From: an uncultured Clostridia bacterium
GTDB taxonomy: Bacteria > Bacillota > Clostridia > TANB77 > CAG-508
Reading direction: 5' to 3'
DNA length: 64,000 bases
Assembly: GCA_948676835.1 (NCBI GenBank)
Contig: CAPOZU010000001.1
Coordinates: 1-64,000, forward strand
Below the pieces are notes generated by a model. The model had not been told where the DNA came from. It did not search any database and worked only from the letters and a program-made list of their open reading frames with translations. Position numbers and translations under genes: made by a program. Of the stretch, positions 47,021 to 55,931 are shown piece after piece (the first letter of the stretch is position 1; each line of letters begins with the position of its first letter).

Positions 47021-49195
47021 TTATTTACCTTCCATTACTTTATATATATAGATTTTATCTTGATTATATATTTCTTCATAAAATTTTTCTTCAAAATCTT
47101 TCTCTTCAAAATCTTGTGTTGAAAGAATATATTTTACATTAATTTTTTCTAAGTCTTTATAATTTAATTTGAGCATAATACAATCAGCATGCATTAATTC
47201 TACATCTGTTGGTTCATCAACTATTTGAACAATAATATGAGAATATCTATTATAAATTTCACGTTTTTCCTCTGCTTTTTCTTCACCAAGTAGAGTTTTA
47301 AATAAATCTATATTTGGATATACTGCTGTAGAATTTAATACTTTAATCCCAGATGCTAATGGATAATCATTAAGATACCAGCCTCCATCAGTAACTATCC
47401 ATATTGCATCAGGATTATTTTGCTTTATCTCGTTCATTTTAATTGCAACTGGTTTTGTATAAAAAATATTTGTTGTACTAATAACTGGATTTACTGTTAA
47501 GCCAGACATTAAAGCAATTATAATCAAACCATATATACAATAATTTCTTATTTTCTCGCTATTTATATTTAAAATAGTATAGATTGCTGCTCCAAAAATT
47601 TCTAATGCAACAAGCATTTTAAAACTATCTAAATAATTTGGATCTATTACACTAAGAGTAGACTTAGCTTTATATGCAATAAACACAGTAAATAAAACCG
47701 TTAAAACATATGTTAATTTCCTATTTAATAATTTATCTTCTTTTTCAATATTTCCAATTAAGTAAATCAACATATATATACAAGCTGTTCCAAGTGGAAT
47801 TGATACTCTTCCAGCTGTTGTCATAGACATCTTTGTTATATTTGCAAGCCATACTGGGAATCCATATACACACCAAATACTTAAAAATCCTGAGACAACT
47901 AACATTGGAATCCAAAAGTGTAAATCTTTTTTATTTCTTAATACATATACTAATCCAAGTATCATTGGTATTGGAAAAAATGATAACATACTTGAAACTT
48001 CACAAGGATTTCCGAAATAATATTTTGGCAAGAAAATATCATAGAAATATGCATATATATTTCTTGCTCCTCCACCAATTTCCTGTCTTTCTCCAGGATA
48101 ATCTGTACTCATTTCAGCTACTAAAGTATCTTTTGATAAGATATACCATCTTCCAAGTAATAATATGATAGCTAAAATAGTTATACATATAAGAGCTATA
48201 TCATGAGCTGTAAATTTATAAGAACCATATTTTATATTTTTAATCATTATCCAAATTACTAAGGCTAAAAACAAATATCCAAAAGATACTTGCCAAGCAG
48301 GATAAAATACAAATACATAGGATAATCCTGAAACAAGTATTCCCAATGCACATAAGTATTTATTTCTTTTCTTTTCAGTTTGCATAAATTTATTTATAAG
48401 AATAACTACAATTTGTCCCCAAATAAGTGTATCCATACAGTACCACCATTGTACTGCTGATGAAAATGTTATAACTAACATTCCACAAAGTGAAACTTTT
48501 TTATTTTTCTTAGTTAAAATCAAACATAATTCATAAGACCCCAAAAGCATTGCTACTAAACGAATATACCAATAAAAGCTAAGTCCTATACTATTTCCAA
48601 ATAACATAAATCCTATTTGAAAAGGTCTTCCAAGCATTAAAATATCAAATACTGGACTATTAGATACTGCAAACATATCTGTATTTGTTCCTCTTAAAAC
48701 ATCTGAAAAATACTTAAATGGAGTATCAGATTGACTTTGAGATAATATATATGTTGTTGATGTAGCCCATTCATCTGTCCTAATCATTCTAGATTGTCCA
48801 AGAATAGTGTGATATTTTCTATCATCATTATTAGGTTGTATTAATCTATTAAATTCAACTATGGATGAACCTGATAATTTAAAGACACTTACAAACAACA
48901 AAAAGGCACAAGCAATTTTGTACCTATTTTTATGAATAAATTCATACATTTTTGAAATTTTAAATACGAAATGTATCCCTATAAAAGCAAAAATGATTGC
49001 AACTATAATCATTCTTACTTTAGAAATATATTCAGGATGCGAAATCCTGAATATCGTATATTCACATACTACTGATAAAATACATGCAAAAGCACAAACT
49101 AAAAACGCTTTTGTTTTTGTAAAATTATCTTTACCAATAAATTTTTTCACATTTTTAACAATACTATCATACATTTTATTAATTTTTTCTGTCAT
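47021..49195 (-). CDS. Large polytopic membrane protein, GT-C-like (intact paralogue of the 18818 gene)
   Basis: 724 residues with around thirteen TM segments and a C-terminal soluble part. Motifs shared with the frameshifted 18818 gene are the first-loop GQSRMIRTDEWATST, KYFSDVLRGTNTD, SAVQWWYCMDTLIWGQ and IGGGARNIYAYFYDIFLP. An acidic residue pair after the first TMs and the size suggest a GT-C/YfhO-type enzyme for lipid-linked sugars, acting on the outer face. Substrate unknown. It gives an intact template for judging frameshift site 2. Confidence 0.8.
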   Translation of the reverse strand: MTEKINKMYDSIVKNVKKFIGKDNFTKTKAFLVCAFACILSVVCEYTIFRISHPEYISKVRMIIVAIIFAFIGIHFVFKISKMYEFIHKNRYKIACAFLLFVSVFKLSGSSIVEFNRLIQPNNDDRKYHTILGQSRMIRTDEWATSTTYILSQSQSDTPFKYFSDVLRGTNTDMFAVSNSPVFDILMLGRPFQIGFMLFGNSIGLSFYWYIRLVAMLLGSYELCLILTKKNKKVSLCGMLVITFSSAVQWWYCMDTLIWGQIVVILINKFMQTEKKRNKYLCALGILVSGLSYVFVFYPAWQVSFGYLFLALVIWIMIKNIKYGSYKFTAHDIALICITILAIILLLGRWYILSKDTLVAEMSTDYPGERQEIGGGARNIYAYFYDIFLPKYYFGNPCEVSSMLSFFPIPMILGLVYVLRNKKDLHFWIPMLVVSGFLSIWCVYGFPVWLANITKMSMTTAGRVSIPLGTACIYMLIYLIGNIEKEDKLLNRKLTYVLTVLFTVFIAYKAKSTLSVIDPNYLDSFKMLVALEIFGAAIYTILNINSEKIRNYCIYGLIIIALMSGLTVNPVISTTNIFYTKPVAIKMNEIKQNNPDAIWIVTDGGWYLNDYPLASGIKVLNSTAVYPNIDLFKTLLGEEKAEEKREIYNRYSHIIVQIVDEPTDVELMHADCIMLKLNYKDLEKINVKYILSTQDFEEKDFEEKFYEEIYNQDKIYIYKVMEGK

Positions 49196-49273
49196 ATCTA
49201 ATATCCTTTATAAATTCTAAATTTTGAAAAGAATTATTATATTGCTAGGCAGATGATGATTATTTTCAAAATT

Positions 49274-50314
49274 TTACCATTTAACTTCTAATTTAAGTAT
49301 ATCTAAAACGAATCTATTAACCCAAATATACACAATTGGCAAATGAATTCTATAGAAGAAGTGTACTCCCCAAATACAAATAAATTTTAATCCTTTAGGG
49401 AAACAATGAGAAATCTTATAATGTTTACTATTTTTCCATTCTGGAAAATTCTCATTTAAATATTTTATAACATCTTTTAATGCTTCATTTATTTTAACAG
49501 ATTTATCATATGAAAGCATAAATGCCCAAGATATTGCCAAATGTAAAAACGCCATACTTGCTAATGTTTCTTTATACTCATCATATTTTCCAATCCTCTC
49601 TGCGTGCTCTTTTGTTACTAATAAATATTTTTTTAAGTTTTCAATATCTCTAGAGTTTAAAGAATGTATTTGTGAGCTTGAGCGCAAGTAATAATGATAC
49701 AAAACATCTGGAATAAATGTTAATTTTTTAACTCCATCCATATAACTATGTATTAAAAATAGAGTATCGTTACATCCTCTAAATGGTAAGAATTCTAGAT
49801 GTTTTACTTTATCTAATCTATATAATTTATTCCACAAAGAAGGATTTGCATAAACAATAAAATCATCATTCCAATCCACTTCTTTATTCATAGTTCCATA
49901 TTGAGTCATTTCTGTAGATACAGTTTTTCCTGTGTCTAAATCTACTCTATCATATCCACAAAATGCTATATCAGCATCATTTTCTTTTGCAGCATTATAT
50001 AATTTTTCTGCCCAAGTAACTTCTGGAACATCATCACTATCAATAAAGCCTACATATTCACCTGTTGCTTGTTTTAATCCATAAGTTCTAGCAGACCATT
50101 CTCCACCATTTTCCTTATGAAATGTTTTTACCTTATTTGGATATCTTTTTTTATAATCTTCAATAATTTGTGGTGCTGAATCTTTAGAACCATCATTTAC
50201 ACAAATAATTTCGATATCTTCTAAAGTTTGATTTACTAATGCATCTAAACATCTAGGTACATATTTTTCTAAGTTGTAGATTGGTACAACTATAGACACT
50301 TTAACTGAACTCAT
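49274..50314 (-). CDS. Family-2 glycosyltransferase (EpsJ-like)
   Basis: 346 residues. N-terminal SIVVPIYNLEKYVPRCLDAL and IICVNDGSKDSAPQII are the nucleotide-sugar-binding strands; GEYVGFIDSDDVPEVTWAEKL carries the DSDD metal site near residue 92. The C-terminal part has amphipathic helices likely to lie on the membrane. Start has GGAAGG upstream. It follows the polyprenyl-phosphate-type transferase gene by 17 nt. Sugar specificity cannot be read from the sequence. The 78-nt gap to the 47021 gene holds no clear signal. Confidence 0.88.
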   Translation of the reverse strand: MSSVKVSIVVPIYNLEKYVPRCLDALVNQTLEDIEIICVNDGSKDSAPQIIEDYKKRYPNKVKTFHKENGGEWSARTYGLKQATGEYVGFIDSDDVPEVTWAEKLYNAAKENDADIAFCGYDRVDLDTGKTVSTEMTQYGTMNKEVDWNDDFIVYANPSLWNKLYRLDKVKHLEFLPFRGCNDTLFLIHSYMDGVKKLTFIPDVLYHYYLRSSSQIHSLNSRDIENLKKYLLVTKEHAERIGKYDEYKETLASMAFLHLAISWAFMLSYDKSVKINEALKDVIKYLNENFPEWKNSKHYKISHCFPKGLKFICIWGVHFFYRIHLPIVYIWVNRFVLDILKLEVKW

Positions 50315-50331
50315 TTGTCTTATCCTTCCTT

Positions 50332-51267
50332 TTATTTTGTTCTATCTTTTAATTCTCTTTCACAATCTATTAATCTCATTTCAAAATTTTGTTTTGAATT
50401 TTTTATAATATTATCTAATGTTAAACCTGTAAACATTGATTGAAGTGTACATACAAAAAGTAACATACTTAAAATAATTGATGGTACTCTTATTTCTCCT
50501 CCTTGGAACATTTCTATAACTGCTGGTATAAAGAATATTAATCCAACTACAGCCATAAAGAATGATATTAAAGAGAAGAAATTTAATGGTTTGTAATTTT
50601 TATAGAAACCAAATATTGTTTTAATAACTCTAATTCCATCTGGTATAGTATTTAATTTAGATGGACTATCTGCTGGTCTATCTCTATATTCTATAATTAC
50701 ATTTTTTACTTTTAAGTTTTTATCTAAACAATGAATTGTCATTTCTGTTTCCAATTCAAAGCCTTTAGACATAACCGGAAATGTTTTTACAAATTTATAG
50801 CTAAAAGCTCTTAGACCTGTCATAACATCTCTTATATCACTTTTATAAATTCTATTTATTAGAGCTCTTACTGTAACATTTCCAACATTATGGAATGGTC
50901 TTTTATTTTCTTTAAAATATGTTGATGAAAGTCTATCTCCAATAACCATATCTACATTTTCTTCTAAAACAGCTTTTACCATTTCTCTAGCACTCTCTGC
51001 AGGATATGTGTCGTCTCCGTCTACCATAATGTAAACTTCAGCATCAATTTCTCTAAACATTGTTCTTATTACATTACCTTTTCCTTGTCTTGTTTCATAT
51101 CTAACAATTGCGCCTGCTTCTTTGGCAATTTTATCTGTTCCATCTTTTGAATTATTATCATAAACGTAAATTGTAGCTTCTGGAAGTTCCTTTTTAAAAT
51201 CCTCTACTACTTTTTTTACTGTTTTTGCTTCATTATAACATGGTATTAATACTGCTACTTTATCCAT
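50332..51267 (-). CDS. Polyprenyl-phosphate glycosyltransferase (GtrB/DPM-like)
   Basis: 311 residues. The GT2 catalytic domain has VAVLIPCYNEAKTVKKV, YVYDNNSKDGTDKIA and the DxD motif MVDGDDTYPAES near residue 80. Two C-terminal TM segments (about 230-285) anchor it. This is the dolichol-phosphate-mannose-synthase type, which loads a sugar onto undecaprenyl phosphate on the cytoplasmic face. It forms a logical module with GtrA (53556, flippase candidate) and the GtrII-like transferase (51365): lipid-sugar made here, flipped, then transferred outside. Confidence 0.88.
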   Translation of the reverse strand: MDKVAVLIPCYNEAKTVKKVVEDFKKELPEATIYVYDNNSKDGTDKIAKEAGAIVRYETRQGKGNVIRTMFREIDAEVYIMVDGDDTYPAESAREMVKAVLEENVDMVIGDRLSSTYFKENKRPFHNVGNVTVRALINRIYKSDIRDVMTGLRAFSYKFVKTFPVMSKGFELETEMTIHCLDKNLKVKNVIIEYRDRPADSPSKLNTIPDGIRVIKTIFGFYKNYKPLNFFSLISFFMAVVGLIFFIPAVIEMFQGGEIRVPSIILSMLLFVCTLQSMFTGLTLDNIIKNSKQNFEMRLIDCERELKDRTK

Positions 51268-51364
51268 ATTTTTATCCCTTTCTTCATTTTATTTCAAAAT
51301 TTGCTATCATTATAACATATATTACTAATTTTTCAAATAATATTATAGTATATTTTAGCATTCA

Positions 51365-53518
51365 TTATGGCATTGGTGGTGTATCACTAAGTTTTACAAC
51401 CATTGTACCATAAATTTCTTTGCAAGAATTTTGTGCAGGAAAAATTCCCATTTCTTTAAATTCTTCTGAATTTATAACATCATTATAAGTTGTTTCATTT
51501 GTAAAGGTTATTTTCATTCCTAGAAAATCTGCAAAAAATTTAGTCCAATTTGCTTCCATTCCTTCATAAGTTATATGAAATGCTGGCAAATCAAAAATTG
51601 ATCCTAAGGTATATAAATATATATCTGAACTCCTATAAAATTGTGGTCCATTATGATCTATTATGCCAGCTATCATTATTGGTTTTTCAGGAGAATATCC
51701 TTCTGTTTGTTCTATTCTATCCATCATTCTTATGCTTGTACTATATATTTGATTATAACTTAATTTTAATGAAGCGTATGATGCATTATCAGCTAAATAA
51801 TAAGTAAATATAATTAAAAACATACTTATTACAGCTAGCCATTTAAATATACATGTACATTTTTTACCCGACATTTCCAATACTACTGCAACAAATGGAA
51901 TAATTAATATTAGTTGAGCTGATGTAAGTATATATATATTAGCTTCCGGTGCTAATATTATAATTACATTCAAAGCAATTGGTAATATTATATTCATAAG
52001 AATTATAAGCAATATCCTAAATGGATTTTTCCAAATTCCTGATGTAATTATTAAAATTATTTCCAAAATAATCAGAGAAGCAAACATTAATTTATAAAAC
52101 TCTTGTCTTGCATAATTAGAATTTGTAATTATGTCATCTCCAAAATAAAATTCTATAAATTCGTTATATGCTCGAGGAACGCTCTTATCTAATGAATTTA
52201 TAATACTTCCTACAGTTATACCATTCATTCCACAATATTCAGCCTTATCTAAATTTTCATATTGTAAAACATATTCTGTAATACATTTATATGACATTCC
52301 ACCTATTATTACAATTAAGCACATTATAATTAAATTTATAAAAAAGTATTTTATTCTTATATTTTTATCAAATAAATCTTTTATTAATCTAATTACAGTT
52401 AATCCAATAGTCACACCTATATAACTTTGGTATATTCCAAGTGAAAGTGTAAATAACACTATTGCAAAAATAAAATTAAATATTTTATATTTTTCTTTAA
52501 ATATTAGTTTTACTATTAATACTGATAAAAGCATTGCCAAGCAATATGCTACTGATGTATATACATATAGTAATGTTCCTGTTAATGTAGGTGATACAAC
52601 CATTGCAACTGATACAATAAAAATTGTTATTTTGTTTTTTAATTTTAAAATATCAACAATAAATACTGTAGATATTGCTATTAGAAAAATTGAAACTATT
52701 CCTACAAGGTTTGGAAGGGCTAAATTATTTACAATTATATTTACAATAACTAATCCCCATCTTCCAAGTTGTTCTTCCCATATGCCTCCTTGATAATAGC
52801 AAATAGAATTCCATAATCCATCTTGACTCATAACCATTTCTGTTAAAAATGTTATATGAGTTATAATTCCTACAATTAATGCAATAAAAAATGCAAATCT
52901 TTTATTTGAATCAAACCACATAGAAAAATTTTTTTCCATATCTTCTGGATGAGAAAAAAAAGATTTATACGTTTTTACAATTTCTTGTACAAATATATTT
53001 TCAGATAGTTTTTTCTTTTCTTTATTTACGTTTTCAGTTTCTACATGTTCTTCATTACTTTTATTTTCTGTAATTTCTATAATTTCTTCTTCATTTTTAT
53101 TTTCTATGTTTTCTAAAACTTTTTTCTCATTAATTTCTTCTAAATTGTTATCTACTTGATTTTCCTCTTGCTTTTGTGTATTTTTTTCTTGTAGTTTTTC
53201 TTCTAACTCACTAATATTTTCTTTACCCGTAATCTCATCTTCAAGTAGTTCCTGCTCATATTGAAAACATAACTTTTTTTCTAGATTTCCAATACCATCA
53301 TCTTCTTCAGCTTTAATAGTAAATTTAGGCTTTTCTTTATAAATTTTCTCTTTATAAAGTTCTTCAATTATATTACTATCTGCTTTTTCTGCATTATTTT
53401 TACTTGCAGAATTATTAATAATTTTTACATCTACAAGTTTTTTATTACCTTTTTTTATTACTTTTTTTTCTTTTAAAACATATCTTTTAGATGGCATTTT
53501 TTCTTTTTTTAATTTCAT
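51365..53518 (-). CDS. GtrII-like membrane glucosyltransferase with charged N-terminal extension
   Basis: 717 residues. The first 190 or so residues are highly charged (Lys/Glu-rich, coiled-coil-like, cytoplasmic). They are followed by around eleven TM segments. The start of the membrane domain has SQDGLWNSICYYQGG and EEQLGRWGLVIVN, the acidic-loop and GRWG motif of GtrII-type glucosyl transferases that move sugar from undecaprenyl phosphate to a surface polymer. A C-terminal extracytoplasmic domain contains PIMIAGIIDHNGPQFYRSSD. The N-terminal extension is unusual for the family. Acts with GtrB-like 50332 and GtrA 53556. Confidence 0.83.
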   Translation of the reverse strand: MKLKKEKMPSKRYVLKEKKVIKKGNKKLVDVKIINNSASKNNAEKADSNIIEELYKEKIYKEKPKFTIKAEEDDGIGNLEKKLCFQYEQELLEDEITGKENISELEEKLQEKNTQKQEENQVDNNLEEINEKKVLENIENKNEEEIIEITENKSNEEHVETENVNKEKKKLSENIFVQEIVKTYKSFFSHPEDMEKNFSMWFDSNKRFAFFIALIVGIITHITFLTEMVMSQDGLWNSICYYQGGIWEEQLGRWGLVIVNIIVNNLALPNLVGIVSIFLIAISTVFIVDILKLKNKITIFIVSVAMVVSPTLTGTLLYVYTSVAYCLAMLLSVLIVKLIFKEKYKIFNFIFAIVLFTLSLGIYQSYIGVTIGLTVIRLIKDLFDKNIRIKYFFINLIIMCLIVIIGGMSYKCITEYVLQYENLDKAEYCGMNGITVGSIINSLDKSVPRAYNEFIEFYFGDDIITNSNYARQEFYKLMFASLIILEIILIITSGIWKNPFRILLIILMNIILPIALNVIIILAPEANIYILTSAQLILIIPFVAVVLEMSGKKCTCIFKWLAVISMFLIIFTYYLADNASYASLKLSYNQIYSTSIRMMDRIEQTEGYSPEKPIMIAGIIDHNGPQFYRSSDIYLYTLGSIFDLPAFHITYEGMEANWTKFFADFLGMKITFTNETTYNDVINSEEFKEMGIFPAQNSCKEIYGTMVVKLSDTPPMP

Positions 53519-53555
53519 AAATTTAATTTAGACTCCTAAATATTTTTTTATTTAT

Positions 53556-54089
53556 TTAGTCTTCTTTTGTTTTTTTAAAAATTAATACTTTACTTAAAAT
53601 AAAATTTAAAACAATTACAACAATATTGGCTATAACTTTCATAACTATATCATTTATGTTAGCATATACTGCATAATTCATCATTCCAATACTAATAATT
53701 TCTGTAAATATTCTGCAAGCTATAAATGAAGTAATTTCTTTTAATAAAGATATTACATTTTCGCATTTACTGTTAAATACAATAGTTTTATTAACCCAAT
53801 ATGCAAATATCAAAGCCATAATAAAAGCAAATATTTCACTCAAGTTTACTCTAAGTGTTGCATCACTAACTCCTATAAAAAAGGCATAGCTTCCTAAAAC
53901 ATATGCTAAAATATTTACAATTGTTGATAATCCACCACAAATTAAATATCTCATTCCTTCAATATGATTTCTATATAAATCAGCTAATCTTTTTAAAAAT
54001 AATTTTTCTAAAATCCATAGCCCAAAATTTTCCAAAGCTTCAAAAACTTTTAGCGTTATATTTTTGTTTTCTTTTTTATTTTCTTCCAT
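53556..54089 (-). CDS. gtrA: GtrA-family membrane protein (lipid-linked sugar flippase candidate)
   Basis: 177 residues with four TM segments after a cytoplasmic N-terminus; RYLICGGLSTIVNILAYVLGS opens the GtrA domain and FAYWVNKTIVFNSKC is the conserved internal loop. The start at 54089 is preferred, with GAGGAAAATT before ATG; an earlier in-frame ATG (54101) overlaps that ribosome-binding site. GtrA proteins are proposed to flip undecaprenyl-phosphate sugars for GtrII-type transferases. It lies close to the GtrII-like gene (37 nt) and the GT2 gene at 54126 (36 nt). Confidence 0.87.
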   Translation of the reverse strand: MEENKKENKNITLKVFEALENFGLWILEKLFLKRLADLYRNHIEGMRYLICGGLSTIVNILAYVLGSYAFFIGVSDATLRVNLSEIFAFIMALIFAYWVNKTIVFNSKCENVISLLKEITSFIACRIFTEIISIGMMNYAVYANINDIVMKVIANIVVIVLNFILSKVLIFKKTKED

Positions 54090-54125
54090 AATTTTCCTCA
54101 TTATTTTTTGAATATTCATTTATGT

Positions 54126-55931
54126 TTAATTAATATTAATATCAAAATTACATGTATCTAAAGAAAAGTTTTTATTGTAATATGGATCACCTTTTTCAAT
54201 AAACTTTTTCCATTTTTCTTTAAAATTATTACATTCTTTATTAAATCTTTCTTCTTGCTCTTTTGTATATTCATATCCTCTAGTTTTAGATTCATAATGA
54301 ACTAATTCAATATATGGGTTATATATATTGCGATATCCTTTTTCTAAAAGCTTTAAACAGAAATCGACATCATTAAATGCTACTTTAAAATCTACTTCAT
54401 CCATAAAACATACTTCTTCATAAAGTTCTCGTCTACAAAATAAACAAGCCCCTGTAACTGCTGATACATTTCTTGTTGCAGCTTCTCTACCAAAATAAGC
54501 ATGTTTTCCATATGGAAGATTTACTAATGCATTTCCAGCTATCCCTGATAATCCAACTATTATTCCTGCATGCTGAATAGTTTTATCTTCATAATATAAT
54601 CTTGCTCCAACAGCTCCTATTTCTTTATTTTGTGCATATCCGATAAATTGTTCTAACCAATCTTTTGTTAACAACTTAGTATCATTATTTAATTGTAATA
54701 TAAATTCTCCATCAACATTTTGCACACCAAAGTTTATTAAAGAGGAATAATTGAATTCTTTATTTATATTATATTCTAAAATTTTTATCTTTGGATTTTG
54801 GCTAGCTTCTTTGTAATATTCAAATGTTTCTTTTTGATTGCTATTATTTTCTATAATAGCAATTTCATAATTTTGATAACTTGTATTCTTTACAATAGAA
54901 TCTATGCAATTTTTTAATAAGTTTATATTATCTTTATTAGGTATTAAAATAGAAACTTTTGGATTTCCTTTTACTTCAAATTTTACTTTATATATTCCTG
55001 GAACATCTTGTCCATATTGTACTTCTGCTTTTTTACCAGTTCTTTTCAAATGTTCTTCTATAACTTTTATTCCAGCTTCATAAGCATATGGTTTTGCGTC
55101 TGCAACATTTGCTGTTGAACTTTTATGTACTCTCCAATGATATAAAATTTTAGATATATGTATAATCTTGTTTGCTTTTTCAGTAGCTCTTAAAACAAAA
55201 TCAAAATCTTGTGCTCCATTAAATTTTGAATTTAGAACTCCAACTTTTTTTAGCAAGTCCTTTTTTACCACAACAAAGTGAGTAATATAATTATTACATT
55301 CTAGTGTTTCCGGTGAAAAATCTGGTTTAAAATACGGTTCAAATCTTTCACCATCTTCATCTATTTTATCTTCATCTGTATATATAAAATCTACATTTTT
55401 TATTTTATTTATTGTTTTAGCAACTTCATATAAACAATCTTGAGAAAGTAAATCATCATGATCTAGAAACCCTATAAAATCTCCTGTTGTAAGTTTTATT
55501 GCTTCATTAGTATTTTCTGAAATTCCTTTATTAGAATTTAAAAATTTATATTTTATTTTTTCATTTCCTTCATAATATTTTTTTAAGTTTTCATTTTTTT
55601 CTTGACTGCCATCTGCTAAACAAAGTTCCCAATTTGAATATGTTTGTTTTTCAAGAGATTCTACTAGTTCTTTAAAAAACTTTTCATCTGTATTATACAT
55701 TGGAACGACAATACTTATTTTTGGTTTATATTCAAATTTAAAATTTCTTTGAAACTCTAATTCTCCTTGTTTAGGATTATTCTTTTCCATCCAAATTTTA
55801 TATTGCTCTTGATTTGTTTTTCTATTTTCCTTAATATGAAGTATTCTTTTTAAAACCTTTTGCAAGGTTTTAAAAAAGCCATATCGTCTGAAATAATATT
55901 TAACTTTATTAAAATTATTTTTTAAACTCAT
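54126..55931 (-). CDS. Large two-domain family-2 glycosyltransferase (paralogue 1)
   Basis: 601 residues with two consecutive GT-A domains. Domain 1 begins near residue 72 with KISIVVPMYNTDEKFF and includes NWELCLADGSQEKNENL and FIGFLDHDDLLSQDCL. Domain 2 begins near 322 with KVSILIPNKDNINLL and has EFILQLNNDTKLLTKDWLEQ and MDEVDFKVAFNDVDFCLKLL. Such double-domain enzymes polymerise or alternate sugars in rhamnan/O-antigen-type chains. It overlaps the upstream paralogue by 4 bp (ATGA). It supplies the intact reference for frameshift site 5. Confidence 0.88.
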   Translation of the reverse strand: MSLKNNFNKVKYYFRRYGFFKTLQKVLKRILHIKENRKTNQEQYKIWMEKNNPKQGELEFQRNFKFEYKPKISIVVPMYNTDEKFFKELVESLEKQTYSNWELCLADGSQEKNENLKKYYEGNEKIKYKFLNSNKGISENTNEAIKLTTGDFIGFLDHDDLLSQDCLYEVAKTINKIKNVDFIYTDEDKIDEDGERFEPYFKPDFSPETLECNNYITHFVVVKKDLLKKVGVLNSKFNGAQDFDFVLRATEKANKIIHISKILYHWRVHKSSTANVADAKPYAYEAGIKVIEEHLKRTGKKAEVQYGQDVPGIYKVKFEVKGNPKVSILIPNKDNINLLKNCIDSIVKNTSYQNYEIAIIENNSNQKETFEYYKEASQNPKIKILEYNINKEFNYSSLINFGVQNVDGEFILQLNNDTKLLTKDWLEQFIGYAQNKEIGAVGARLYYEDKTIQHAGIIVGLSGIAGNALVNLPYGKHAYFGREAATRNVSAVTGACLFCRRELYEEVCFMDEVDFKVAFNDVDFCLKLLEKGYRNIYNPYIELVHYESKTRGYEYTKEQEERFNKECNNFKEKWKKFIEKGDPYYNKNFSLDTCNFDININ

